Shown one piece after another: positions 39,338 to 52,200 of a stretch of 64,000 nucleotides of DNA. Location: contig CM067081.1 of NCBI GenBank assembly GCA_034008185.1, forward strand, positions 744,001 to 808,000, read 5' to 3'. The position numbers were made by a program, and so were the translations under genes. The DNA comes from Gorsachius magnificus. Taxonomy: Eukaryota > Chordata > Aves > Pelecaniformes > Ardeidae. Below the pieces are notes generated by a model. That model was not told the origin of the DNA, did not search any database, and saw only the letters and a list, made by a program, of their open reading frames with translations. Every line of letters begins with the position of its first letter. Position 1 is the stretch's first letter.

Positions 39338-39443
39338 GCGGGGGGGCAGCAGGTGAGAGCAGGGGGGGGTGTGCCCCGGGACCCCCCCATGGGGACCCCC
39401 CCAAGCTGCACCAGCTGCTGCCCCCCCCGGCTTGTGGCTGGCA

Positions 39444-39449
39444 AATAAA
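39444..39449 (+). terminator. Folate receptor poly(A) signal
   Basis: AATAAA lies 107 nt after the receptor stop codon, followed by a GT-rich stretch (gtgtgctcgggtgggg) that fits a downstream element. Confidence 0.8.
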
Positions 39450-39894
39450 TGCTCCTGGTGTGCTCGGGTGGGGTACTGTGGGGGGGGGGGGGTTCTGGGG
39501 TGGGGGCCTGTTCGATTCGGGGGGTGAAGTGCGCCCCCCCCCCGTATTATCCGTGCTGCTGGGCTGCACGGCATCACCTGGCAAAGCGGGGGGCACAGGG
39601 GGGCACAGGGTGGGATTGGGGAAGGCCGGGGGGGGGGAGCATCCGGGGACCCCCACTGCCACCTCTGCCCGCCCCGAGCTGGGGGACACGGCTGGGGGGC
39701 CCCCCCCCGACAAGGAGCCCCCGGGCCCCGGGGGGGGTCCCTGCCCCAGCTCGGCCGTTCCCGTGCAAACCGGGCCGTGTGCCCCCCAGCCACGGAGCCC
39801 CTGGAACCCCCGCGGCCCGGTGCCCGGCTCCCCGGTGCCCCCGCCCCCGGGGCGCTCGACCCCCCCAGCGCTGCTCCCCGACCCCCGGTGCCCC

Positions 39895-40200
39895 CGTCCC
39901 CCCGGTGCCCCCGTTCCCCCCGCCCCCATCCCCCGGTACCCGTGCCCCCACCCCTGGGTGCCCCCGGTGCCCCCGTCCCCCCGGTGCCCCCGTCCCCCCG
40001 GTGCCCCCGTCCCCCGGTGCCCCTGTTCCCCCGATGCCCCCGGTGCCCCCCGGTGCCCCCGCCCCCCGGTGCCCCCGCCGCCCCCCGGTGCCCCCGCCCC
40101 CCGGTGCCCCCGCCCCTCGGTGCCCCCGCCCCCCGGTGCCCGTGCCCCCCGCCCCCCCCGGTCCCCCCGCCCCCCGGTGCCCCCTCCCGCCCCCCCGCTG
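39895..40200. repeat. C-rich tandem repeat in the INPPL1 promoter region
   Basis: Units such as ggtgcccccgccccccc repeat about 15-20 times immediately upstream of INPPL1 exon 1. The minus strand is G-rich with potential quadruplexes. No TATA box is visible; this is a CpG-island promoter. Confidence 0.8.
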
Positions 40201-40251
40201 CGCCCCGCCCCCAGCGGCCGGCGCGGCCCCGCGGCGCGGCCCCGGCGGAGC

Positions 40252-43200
40252 ATGGCGGGCGCGGGGGGCGCGGGGGGGCCGGCGCCGCCCTGGTACCACC
40301 GGGACCTGAGCCGGGCCGCCGCCGAGGAGCAGCTGGCGCGGGCCGGGCGCGACGGGAGCTTCCTGGTGCGGGGGGGGGCTCTCGGGGCGGCGGGGGGCCC
40401 GGGGGGCACCGGGGGGGCACCGGTGGCGGGATCCCGCGGGGGTCCGGGGGAGGGCTGGGGGGCACCGGGGGGGAATCCCGAGAGGGTCCGGATGGGGCAC
40501 CGGAGGGGTCTGGGGGAGAGGGGGTGCTGGGGGAGGTACCGGGGGGGTGTGTCCCGAGTGGCACCAGGGGGGCACTGGTGGCGGGATCCGGGGGGTCGGG
40601 GAGGCTGGGGGGCATGGGGGGGGATCCAGAGAGGGTCGATGGGGCCCGGGGGGGTCGGGGGGGGGGCCCGGGGGGACGGGGGGGGTCCAAGTGTCACCGA
40701 GGGGGGCACCGGTGGTGGTGTCCCGGGGGCTCCGGGGGAGAGCTGGGGGGCATGGGGGGAGATCCCAAGAGGGTCCGGATGGGGCACCGGGGGGGGTCCC
40801 AAGTGGCACCGGGGGTACCAGGGTGAGGTCTGGCAGGGTCTGGGGGAGATCTGTGGGGCACGGGGGGAGGGGTCCAGAGAGGGTCCAGAGAAGGCACTGG
40901 GGGAGTCCAGGGGGGATCCGGGAGAGATCTGGGGGGCACCGAGGGGGTCCAGGGGAGCACCGGGGGAAGGGTATGGGGAATCTGAGGGTCACTGGGAGGG
41001 GGCATGGGGGCAGGCAGGGTCTGGTGGAGATCTGGGGGGCACAAGTAGGGTGTCCGGGGGGGATCCTGGGGGAGCAGTGGCGAGGTATGGGGGGGCACTG
41101 AGGGGCATCTGAGGGAGCACTGGTGGGGTACTGGGGGGGGGGGAATGGGGCAGGGTGTCTGGGGGGGCACTGACATGGGGGGACCCACCCCTGGGGACAC
41201 ACTGGAGGGAGTCACCGGCACTGGGGGGGGGAACATGGGGGGGAAATGGGGGCAGTGCTGGGCTGGGCCCCTCTTTGGGGGGTCCCCAGCCCAGGGGGGC
41301 TGCTGGGGGGTGCGGCTCTGTGCCCATGGGCCACACTACGGGGCTCGGTGGCTGCTGTGGCAACGCCAGCTGGTGCCGGGCCATGGGTGAGTGCCGACAG
41401 CCCTGGGGGTCCCTGGGGCACGGCTACCCCCTGCCCGGTGGCCGTGCCGGCCCTGGGGCTGAGCGCGCGGTGGCACCGGGGCAGCAGCCCGGCCGTCACC
41501 ATGCAGTGGAGCCTGGCCACGCCACCGTCCCCTGGGCCACGGTGGCACCGGGGCAGCAGCCCGGCCGTCACCGTGCAGCGGAGCCCGGCCACCCCGCCGT
41601 CCCCTGGGCCGCGCCGGCGCCTCGGCGTGTTGGCGGTGCAGCTCAGCCCCGTGCCGGGGTGCTCCCGGGGCCGGCCGCCTGTGCCAGCGCCGGGGCCTTG
41701 ATGTGGTTGTGGGGCAGGCGGCGTGGCGCGGCGGCGAGGGCACCTCGAAATGGGGCTTTTCCGCTCCCCGAGAGCGCCTGGGCGCCGGTGGCCGCCGGCT
41801 CCTTACGGCAAATGGGGGAGAACCAGGAGTCTGCCGTGAGCCGGCCTGCCCTGGCCTGGGGCTGTGCCGTGTGCCGTGCCGGTGCAGGGCGTGCGGCCTC
41901 CGCGGCGGCACCGTCCTCCTTCCCCGCCGCTGATGGCTTGTGCAAATTTGGTTTCCTGGCCATGCGGGCACAGCGTGGCCATGGCCACCGGGCTCCCTGC
42001 TGCGAAGCCAGGGTGGCGAGCGGCACCGGGGGCTCGGCACCGGCGGCATGGCGAGGGGAGAGCACGCCTCGCCCCTGCGAACACCGGCGCCCAAGGGTGC
42101 CAGGGGCGCGTGGGGGCGCCTGGGTGGGTGGCGGGGGACTGCGGCTGGGGCTTTGGCTCAGGTGCTGGGGTAGGGGGGGTCGGCCCTGGCATCTGCCCCC
42201 GCCGGTGCCGGGAACGTGGCATCCCTGCTGCGGGGCTGGCTTGGAGGCCGGCGTCCCCCCGGGGCCCTGGCTTTTCCCTGGGGCTCACCGCCTCCGGGCT
42301 CCGCTGCCAGCTCCGTGCCGCCAGCCTGGCTGCGGGCGCTGCGCCGAGGGCCGGGACCCCGCGGCGAGGCAAAGCCGGGCCTGGGGATGCCATGGCGGGC
42401 GGCCGTGCCGAACCCTAAGGACCGGCGGGGGTCCCTGCCCGGGCAAAGGGTAGCGGTGGGCAGGAGCGTGCCGGGGGCCCACCGAGCCCCCCGGGGGCCG
42501 GGGCCGGCCCCGGGGCCAAAAAAGCGCGGGGGGGGGCCCGCCGCGGGCCGGGCCGGCGGGCAGGAGGAGGAAAGGGAACTGCGCTGGGATCCCGGCAGCG
42601 CGTCTTCCTTTAACCCTCCCGCCGACACGCCGCGGCCTCCGCCGGGCCGGCCATGGCACACTGGGGCTTCGCCAGAGCCGGTGCTGCTGGCCCATGGTGG
42701 CCCCGGGTAGCGCTGGCATGGCCGGCTGGTGGGCAGTGCCGGTGGGGATGGTCCCTCCCACGGGAGGGTGGGGGGCCGGAGCCCCCGTCCCGGCTCTCTG
42801 CGGGTTCCTGGGGACGGCAGTGCCGGCGGGCGTGGGGTGCCCCCCTCGCTGGGGTGCAGGCCGCGGTGGGTGCGCGGGGGGGTCCCCACTGTGCCGGCCC
42901 GGCCCCGGGGATTATTCACCAAAATAGCAGCTGGGAGCGGCGGCGGGGCTGGGCAGTTGGTGGGGGTGGCCCCCCCGTCACAGCACCCATGGGGGTCCCC
43001 TGCAGCCCCCCCACGCTTCCAGTTGGGGCCTCTCTCAGGGTTACCCACAGAGACCCCCCCCTTTGGGGTTCCCCCTTCCCGGGGCCCCCCGCCCCCCCAT
43101 TCTGTGGTGGGTCCAACTGTGCCTTGGGCTTCCCACAGAGCCCTGGGACCCCCCCAGCTGGGGGTGGGGGCTCTGTGTGCCCCCCCACGATCCCACCCAG

Positions 43201-46200
43201 CTGGGGGCCCCAGGTGGAGCCCCCTGACACCAGTTTGGGGTCCTCCAGTTGACTCCCCCAGGATTTCCTTTGAGTCCCCCCCAGGTCCCTCAGCAGGGGG
43301 TTCCCATGTGGACCCCCTTACCCCATCCCCGAGAGGGTTGGCCCCCCCCCCCCCGGGGGTCCCCAGACCCCTGGGGGCTTTGGGGTCCCCCAGAGCAGCC
43401 CTGGTGCTGGGGGGACTGCGTGCTGCACCCCGGGGTGCTGGGGTGCGACCCCGGCCGCGGCGGGAGTGGGGGGGGGTCAACAAGTTGGGGGAAAGGGGGG
43501 CAGAAATGGGGGATCCCCTTTCTGGGGCCTGTGGGAGGATGCTCGTACTGTGCCCCCGCTCAGCAGAGGGGCAGGGGACGGGGACCCGGTGCTGTGGGGA
43601 GTGGGTGGCACCAGGGGACATGGCGCTGTGGGGAGCAGGTGGCACCAGGGGACCTGGCACTGTGGCAAGTGGGGTGACACCTGGGGACGTGGTGCCATGG
43701 GGAGCGGGTGACACCAGGGGACCTGGCACTGTGGGGAGCGGGTGACACCGGGGGACCCGGCACCATGGGGAGTGGGTGACACCAGGGGATGTGGCGCCAT
43801 GGGGAGCGGGTGACACCAGGGGACCCGGCACATGGGGAGTGGGTGACACCAGGGGACCTGGTGCATGGGGAGCATGGTGACACCAGGGGATGTGGTGCTG
43901 TGGGGAGTGGGTGGCACCAGGGGACCCGGCAACGCAGGGCATGGCAGCCCCTCCGAGAGCACGGCACGGTGGCAGGGGGACACTGCCTGGTCTCAGTCCC
44001 CCAGCCCTGCGGTGATGTGCCACCAGGGCAGGGGACACAGCGGCTGAGCTCGGTCCCACTGACAGGTGGCCCTGGCACGGTGACAGCCGCCTCTGTGTTC
44101 ACCGTGACCTCCATGAGCGCCGTGGCTGGTGGCCAGCCTGGGAGCCACCGTCCCTGCTGCTGGCACCAGGGGGGGGACACGTCTGGCCATGCCGGGGGTC
44201 CCTGGCTCCCGGTGTCCCCCTGCCGCGTAGGGGATGGGACACGCGTGGGGTCCCGGTCCCGCTCCCCGCGCCCGTTGGTGTCGGCACCCCCGTCTCTCAG
44301 CGCCACCTGTCACCCCCTGCCCCGGGATCGCGTTCCCGGTTCCTGTGAGCTTCCATTGAAAAATAAATTGTTTCCTGCCCTCCCGGCTGCCAGCGGCTGC
44401 CTGCTCCTGCCTGCTCCTGCCTGCGCTGCGGGCAGGGGACGCCCGCCCTGGCACACGGATGGGCAGCGGGGCCGGGATCCGGGGCATGGCGTGGGGCAGG
44501 CTGCGGCACCGCCTGGGGACAGGGGGGTGTCAGTTGTGGGGTCCCCCTTGGAGCGAGCAGGAGCGGGGGTGTGTGTCACTCTGGGACCCCCAGCACCCAT
44601 CTGGGACCCCCAGCACCCATCTGGGACCCTCAGCACCCATCTCATAGGCATTTTCCCATGGGAGATGGGCTGAGACCTGGCAGCTCATTGCGTGCCATGG
44701 GCAATGGTGGTACTGGAGCTCCCTGGCCGGTGACACGGGGGTCCTGCAGGATGGGTGCCCAGCGTCCCCCTGGGGCTGGGGGGGGCCGTGCAGGTGGGTG
44801 GGGGGATGCTGTGCCCCCCCCCCCCCCTCACCCCGGCTCCCTCTGCCTGGCCCCCCGCAGGTTCCAGAAGCACGTCCACACCTACCGCATCCTGCCCGAC
44901 GAGGAGGAGTTCCTGGCCGTGCAGGTGGGCAGTGCCCCCCCCCGCTGCACGGGGCCACCCCCCCGCCTCTTCGGGAGCAGGGGGCACCCCACTGTGGGGG
45001 GCAGCGGGGGGGTTGCAGTGCGGGCTGTGGGAGGTTGGGGTGCAGGGACCCCCAGCCCACACCCGGCTGCTGCAGGGGGGTGCTGGCTGCAGGGGAGGGG
45101 GTGGTGCTGGGTGGGTGCAGCACCCCAATGACAGCCTCTCCCAGGGACCCCCAGCCCACACCCGGCTGCTGCAGGGGGGTGCTGGCTGCAGGGGAGGGGG
45201 TCGCCCCCCATTTACAGCCTCTCGCTCCCCAGTTACAGCCCTGCTACGCCCCTCACACATTCTATACAGCCCCTTCAGCCCCCCATTTACAGCCCTTCCC
45301 CCCAATTACAGCCCTCTCCCCCAATTACAGCCCCTCTCACCCCCATTACAGCCCTCTCCCCCCCATTACAGCCCCTCGCCCCCCATTACAGCCCTCACCC
45401 CCCAATTACTAGCCACTTCCCCCCATTTACAGCCCCTCGCCCCCCAATTACAGCCCCTCACCCCCCATTTACTGCCACTTGCCCCCCAATTACAGCCCTT
45501 CACCCCCCAATTACAGCCCAGCCCATCTCCCCATTTACACCCTCGCCCCCAATTACAGCCCCTCACCCCCATTTACAGCCTTGCTCCATTACAGCCCTCG
45601 CCCATTCAACCCCTCACATTTACAGCCTTGCCCCCATTACGCCCCCATCATTTACAGCCCCTTGCCCCCAAATTACAGCCTCCTCCTTTACAGCCCCTTG
45701 CCCCCCATTTACTGCATGCCCCCATTAGCCCTCCCCCATTTACTGCCACTTGCCCCCCAATTACAGCCCTTCACCCCCTACTCCATTCCCCAATTACAGC
45801 CCTTCCCCCCAATTACAGCCCCTTGCCCCCATTTACAGCCCCTTGCTCCCAATTCAGCCTCTCCCCCATTTACAGCCCCTTGCCCCCCAATTACAGCTCC
45901 TCACCTCCCATTTACAGCCCCTTGCCCCCCATTTACTGCCACTTGCCCCCCAATTACAGCCCCTCTCCCCCCATTTACAGCCCCTCTCCCCCCATTACAG
46001 CCCCTCGCCCCCCAATTACAGCCCCTCTCCCCCCATTTACAGCCCCTTGCCCCCCAATTACAGCCCCTCGCCCCCCCAACAGCTGCCAGGGTGGGGGGGC
46101 TCCCTGCCCACCCCCCTCTGCCATGGGGCTGGGAGCGGGGCTCGGCCTCGGCGCTGCCGCCAGCGTGCCCGGCTCTCCGGCATGGCCGGCTGGCTCGGCA

Positions 46201-49200
46201 GGGCTCGGCCTCGGCCGCGTGCCAGCAGCGTGCCGGGCTCTGCGGCACGGCTGGGCGGTTTGGCAGCGCCCGTCGTGGCTGGCCGGCGCCGCTGGGTATA
46301 TTTAGAGCAACAGAACCCCCTTTGTGCCGTCGGGGCCGGCAGGAAAAAGCCGCCCCCGGTTGGGAGGAGGCCGAGGGATGGCGGCTGCCTGCACCCTGCC
46401 AGCCCTCCCGGCAGGCAGCCGCGGCGCGGTGGCGGTGGCGATGGCTGTGGCGGTGGCGTGCCACGTGCGCCGGGCCCCGCTCGCTGCAGGGCTCAGCCCC
46501 AGGGGGGGCACCCCCCGCCCCGTCCGCTTGGGGGGTGTCCCTGGGCAGTGGGGTCCTTGGGTGGGAGGGGTCCCTGGGTGTGGGGGTCCCTGGGTGGGGG
46601 GGGTCCCTGGGCAGGGGGGGTGTCCCTGGGCGGCAGGGTCCCTGGTCAGTGTGGTCCCTGGGTGGGGGGGTCCCTGGGCGGCAGGGTCCGTGGGTGGCAG
46701 CGTCCCTGGGTGGGGGGGTTACTTGGTGTGGGGGTCCCTGGGTGGGGGGGGGTCTCTGGGCGGGGGGGTCCTTGGGCAGTGGGGTCCCTGGGCGGGGGGG
46801 TCCCTGGGCGGAGGTCCCTGGGTGGGGGGGGTCCCTGGGTGGGGGGGGTCCCTGGGCGGCGGGGTCCCTGGGTGGGGGGGGTCCCTGGGCGGGGGGATCC
46901 CTGGGTGGGGGGGTCCCTGGGCAGGGGGGTCCCTGGGTGATGAGGGTCCCTGGGCGGGGGGATCCCTGGGCAATGAGGTCCCTGGGCGGGGGGGTCCCTG
47001 GGTGGGGGGGTCCCTTGGCAGTGGGGGGTGTGGGTGACCCCGCGACAGGTGCTGACGATCCCCGCGTCCCCCCCAGACCTCGCAGGGGGTGCAGGTGAGG
47101 CGCTTCAAGACGCTGAGCGAGCTGATTGCCCTGTACCTGCAGCCCAACCAGGGGCTGGTCTGCACCCTCCTCTTCCCCGTCGAGAGGGAGAAGGAGAAGG
47201 AGAACGCGGAGGACAGGGACTACTCGGGTACGGCGGGGCGAGCCGGGTGGGGGTCCCGGCACCCCCGCTCCCCCCGTGACCGCCCATCCGCCTTGCCCCA
47301 TTGCAGACGGGGAGGATGAAAAGCCGCCCTTACCACCACGCTCCGGCTCCACCAGCTTCTCCGGCACCTCGGCGGGGCTCAGCCCCACCGGCCTGGGACC
47401 CACCGTGCCAGAGGGGACGGCCGAGAGGTGAGGGTCTGCACCCCTGCCCGTCCCTGCCCATCCCTGCCGGCTCCTCACCCCCGCGCCCCCCCCTCCCCGC
47501 AGCACCAACGGCCTGAGCAGCATCTCCCACGAGTACCTGAAGGGCAGCTACACCCTGGACCTGGAGGCGGTGAAGGGGGGGGCCAGCAGCCTCCCCCACC
47601 TCAACAAGACCCTCGTCACCTCCTGCAAACGGCTGCACAGGTGGGTGCTGGGCACTGGGAGGGGCGGGCGGACGGACGGACGGACGGCTGTGCCGCCCGC
47701 TGAGCCCGCTCCTCTCGCCCCCCCCGCAGCGAGGTGGACAAGGTGCTGGCGGGGCTGGAGATCCTCTCCAAGGTGTTCGACCAGCAGAGCTCCCCCATGG
47801 TCTCCAAGATTCTGCAGCAGGTGAGGGGGATGCGGGGACACGGCGGTGCCAGCCCCCCCCCGCCACCCCGGGGGCCGTGCCCATGGACACCCCCCCCAAC
47901 CCCAGCACCATCCACGGGGAGCCAGGGTGGTGGGAAAGCCAGTGGAGAAGCCCCCTCCCGTCCTGCCCCATCCCACGGTGCTGGGGGGGGCGGGGGGGGA
48001 ATCCTGCCCCTCCGGGGGGCTGGGGTGGATCCAGGGGTCCCATCCTGGCGCTGGGGGTTTCAGGCGGCGGGGCAGAGCGGGGAGCAGGAGCTGGAGAGCC
48101 TGGTGCTGAAGCTCTCCGTGCTGAAGGATTTCCCTGCAGAGAGTGGGGCGAGACGAGGTGTGTGGGGGGGACACACTGTGGGTGGTGGGGCTGGGGGCCG
48201 TGGTGCCCGGCGCTTGGCTGATGCCACCGGCGCTGCCAGGCGCTGAAAGCCCTGCAGGAGATGAGCTCGGCCGCCCCCACCGCCCCCCCCCAGCCCCTCT
48301 CCCGCAAGGCCAAGAGCATCCCCGTGCAGACCTTCGAGGTGAGTCCCGGCCCGCCCGGGGGTCCCTGGGGGGGGGGTTGGCATCGGCCGACAGCACCCGA
48401 GGGTGCAACTGGGGGGGGGGTCGGCATTGGCTGACGGCACCCTCGGGTGCAAACTGGGGGGGGTCACTGGGTCCCTGGGGAGGTTTGGCATCGGCTGATG
48501 GCACCCAAGGATGCAAACCGGGGCAGGGAGGGGGGGTCGCTGGGTTCCTCGGGCCCTTGGGTGCAAACTGGGGGGGTCGCTGGGGTCCCCAGGGGAGTTT
48601 GGCATTGGCCGACAGCACCCAAGGGTGCAAACTGGAGTGGTTGCTGGGGTCCCTGGGGGGGGTTGGCATGAGCTGACGGCACCCAAGGGTGCAAAGCAGG
48701 GGGGTCGCTGGGTGCCGGGGATGCCCCGTGTCCGTCCGTCCCCCCGCAGCGCATGGCTGTCCCCCGCCAGGTGAAGCTGGACGTCACCCTGGGGGACCTG
48801 ACCAAGATCGGGAAGTCGCAGAAGTACACGCTGAGCGTGGACGTGGAGGGGGGGCGGCTGGTGGTGCTGAAGAAGCAGAAGGACGCCCAGGAGGACTGGA
48901 ACACCTTCCCCCACGAGAAGAGTGAGCGGGGCAGGGGGGGCACAGTGGGGGGTGGGGGCCCTGCACCCCAGGCTTGGCTGATGGGGCTGACTTTGTGCTG
49001 GAGCAGAGGGGGAGCGTCCCTGTGGGGCTGGGGGGTGTCCCCACCCTGGGTGGCCCCTTTAGGGAGTCCCCCTCCTGGGTGGCCCCTTTTGGGTGTCCCC
49101 ACCCCAGGTGTGCCCCCCCGAGTGTGTACCCCCCCGGGTGCCCCCCCCCAGGTGTCCCCTCCCTGAGTGTCCCCCCCAGTGTGTCCCTCTCCTGGGTGTC

Positions 49201-52200
49201 CCCCCCCGGGAGTCCCCCAGACCCCAGGCTGGGGGGGGGGCCACACACAGTGCCCAGCCGGAGCCCAGTGCCCCCCCTGGCCTCTCCCCCCAGTCCGGCA
49301 GCTGATCAAGTCGCAGCGGGTGCAGAACAAACTGGGCATCGTTTTCGAGAAGGAAAAGGATAAAACGCAACGGAAAGACTTCGTTTTCGTCAGCGCCCGG
49401 GTGCGTCGTGCTCTGCCGGGATGGGGGGGGCGGATTTAAGCCCTGGTTCCCCGGGGGGGGCTCGGGGACAGTGCCCGGTGGCTGGGGGGGTGGTGCCTGC
49501 TTGGTGGAGGTGCTGAGTTTGGCCGAGCTGAGTCGTGGGGGCTTGGGGCGGGGGGTGTGGGGAGCCCCTCTGCCTCCGCTCAGCGCTCCCCCCCCCCCCA
49601 GAAGCGAGAGGCTTTCTGCCAGCTCCTGCAGCTGATGAAGAACAAGCATTCCCACCAGGACGAGCCCGACATGATCTCCATCTTCATCGGCACCTGGAAC
49701 ATGGGTGAGCGGGGCTGGGGGGGGGTGTCCTGCTGGGGGGGGGGGGGGGGGGCCCAAGCCCCGGGGGTCCCCCCCCTGACCGCGCTGCTCCCCACCCCGC
49801 CGCAGGCAGCGTGCCTCCGCCCAAGAGCATCACGTCGTGGTTCACCTCCAAGGGTTTGGGGAAGACGCTGGACGAGGTGACGGTGGCCATCCCCCACGAC
49901 ATCTACGTCTTCGGCACCCAGGAGAATTCCCTGGGGGACAAGGAGTGGGTGGATTTCCTCCGCGCCGTGCTGAAGGACTTCACGGAGGTCGAGTACCGCT
50001 CGGTAGGAACCCGGGGCTCCTGGGGGGGGGCTGGGGGCCCACGGGGGCCGTGGGACACAGACCCCAGTGGGTGACGGAGCTGGGCGATGCTCAGTGTCCC
50101 TCCGGCTCCCGGGGGGGCTGCGGGTGCTCCGGCTTTGCCAACACCGGGTGTTTTTGGGGTGGTCTCGTGGTGCTGGGGGCAGCTGTGGGTGTTGGTGGTG
50201 GTGGGGTTCCCCAGGGAACAGCCCTTGGTGGGTGAGGCTGGGCTGAAAGAGGGGGCTTCCGCAGCGAGCCGCCCCCGCGGGTGCACCCGAGGGGCACCCT
50301 GTGCCCGTGGGACGGGGACCCCGGCGTCTCCCGGCGTCGGCAGGGGGCTCACGGTGGCCGCGGGCCGGCAGGTGGCCATGCAGTCCCTGTGGAACATCAA
50401 GGTGGTGGTGCTGGTGAAGCCGGAGCACGAGAACCGCATCAGCCACGTCAGCACCTCCAGCGTCAAGACGGGGATCGCCAACACCCTGGGTAGGGGCCGG
50501 GGCTGCCGGGCGCGGGGGGCTGCGCTGCACCGGGGGGGGTCTGGGCACGAGGGCGTCGGGGGGGGGCGGTCCTGGTGTTGTACGCATTGCACAAGGAGGG
50601 GTCCAGGCACATTTTAGGGACATGGTTTAGTGGTGGGGTGGCAGAGTTGGGTTAAAGGTTGGACTCGATGATCTTAAAGGGCTTTTCCAACCAGAGTGAT
50701 TCTATGATTCTATGTGTGGCATGAGGAGGGGTCCCAGCGTGTGTGTTGGGCTGGGAGGGGTCCCAGCGTGCGTGTATCACGCAAGGAGGGGTCCTGGCAT
50801 GTGTGTGTCGCACATGGAGCAGTCCTGGTGTTGCACGAGGAGGGGTCCCGGAGCACACGCGTTGCATGATGAGGACTCTGGGGGTGCATGCGTTGCACGA
50901 GGAGGGGTCCTGGCACGTGTGCGTTGCAACAGAGTGTTCTTGAGCATGTGTGGTTGCACGAGGAGGGGTCTGGGCGCGTGTGCGTTGCTGAGGAGGGGTC
51001 TGGCGCGGTGCGTTGCACGAGGAGGGGTCCTGGCGTCACGTGTGCGTTGCACAGGAACAGTCTGGTGACGGTGTGTCATCGCACGGGAGATGGGTCTGGG
51101 TGTGTGTGCGTTGCACGAGGAGGGGTCCTGGGCGCGTGTGCGTTGCACGGGGGGAGGTGTCAGGGGTCCTGTGCGTTGCACGGGAGGGGTTGGGGCGCGT
51201 GTACATTGCACAGGAGGGGTCTGGCGTGTGTGTGCTTGCACGAGGAGGGGTCTGGGCATGTGCGTTGCACGGGGAGGGGTCTGGGTGTGTGTGCGTGCAC
51301 AAAGGGGGGGTCTGGCGCATGTGCGTTGCACGAGGAGGGGTCTGGGTGTGTGTGCGTTGCACGAGGAGGGGTCTGGGCATGATGTGCGTTGCACGGGAGG
51401 GGTCTGGGCGCATGTGCGTTGCACGAGGAGGGGTCTGGGTGTGTGTGCGTTGCACGAGGAGGGGTCTGGGTGTGTGTGCGTTGCACGAGGAGGGGTCTGG
51501 GCGCAGTGTGCGTTGCACGGGAGGGGTCTGGGGCTGTGCGTTGCACGAGGAGGGGTCTGGGGTGTGTGCGTTGCACGAGGAGGGGTCTGGGTGTGTGTGC
51601 GTTGCACGAGGAGGGGTCTGGGTGCGTGTGCGTTGCACGAGGAGGGGTCTGGGCGCGTGTGTGTTGCACGAGGAGGGGTCTGGGGGTCGTGTGCGTTGCA
51701 CGAGGAGGGGTCTGGGCGTGTGTGCGTTGCACGAGGAGGGGTCTGGGCGTGTGTGCGTTGCACGAGGAGGGGTCTGGGCGCGTGTGCGTTGCACGAGGAG
51801 GGGTCTGGGCGCGTGTGCGTTGCACGAGGAGGGGTCTGGGCGTGTGTTGCGAGGAGCCTGGGCACAGCACGTCCAGGTGGGGGCTCTGCCCTGTCACCGG
51901 GGTTGGGGGCAGCCAGGTCCCCGTCCCCCCAGGGGGGCAGCCTGTGGGTTCTGGGCCCGATCCTACCCCGACCCCCCCCCCCCATCCCTGCAGGGAACAA
52001 GGGAGCCGTGGGCGTCTCCTTCATGTTCAACGGCACCTCCTTTGGCTTCGTCAACTGCCACCTCACCTCCGGCAACGAGAAGACGGCTCGGTGAGCACCC
52101 ACGCGCCGGGACGGGCCTCATCCTGCCCCGGGGCTGTGGCATCCCCCCTCCCCGTGACACCCCCATCCCCATGTCCCCCCCGCCCCGTGAGCAGGAGGAA

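Larger units (their letters stand above)
40252..47427 (+). other. INPPL1: INPPL1 SH2-domain exons
   Basis: Exon 1 reads PPWYHRDLSRAAAEEQLARA then GRDGSFLVR, the first part of the SH2 domain up to the phosphotyrosine-binding arginine (codon 40369-40371). Beyond this the sequence turns into G-rich intron. The expected continuation (a DSES...ALCVL-like strand) is not found before exon 44861-44924, which starts in phase 2 with FQKHVHTYRILPDEEEFLAVQ. Exon 47077-47227 completes the domain (VRRFKTLSELIALYLQPNQG, LVCTLLFPVE). Exon 47307-47427 has DGEDEKPPLPPRSGS. The possible donor gtgcgg at 40366 would place the arginine codon in the missing exon. Confidence 0.85.

Noticed and set aside
41280..41395. 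Candidate for the missing INPPL1 SH2 exon (contains an ALC triplet)
   Set aside because: Flanking residues do not resemble the SH2 core and no phase-compatible splice sites frame it.
44361..44366. Plus-strand AATAAA as the end of a gene
   Set aside because: No coding sequence or splice-defined exon precedes it in the INPPL1 intron; at most an intronic polyadenylation site.
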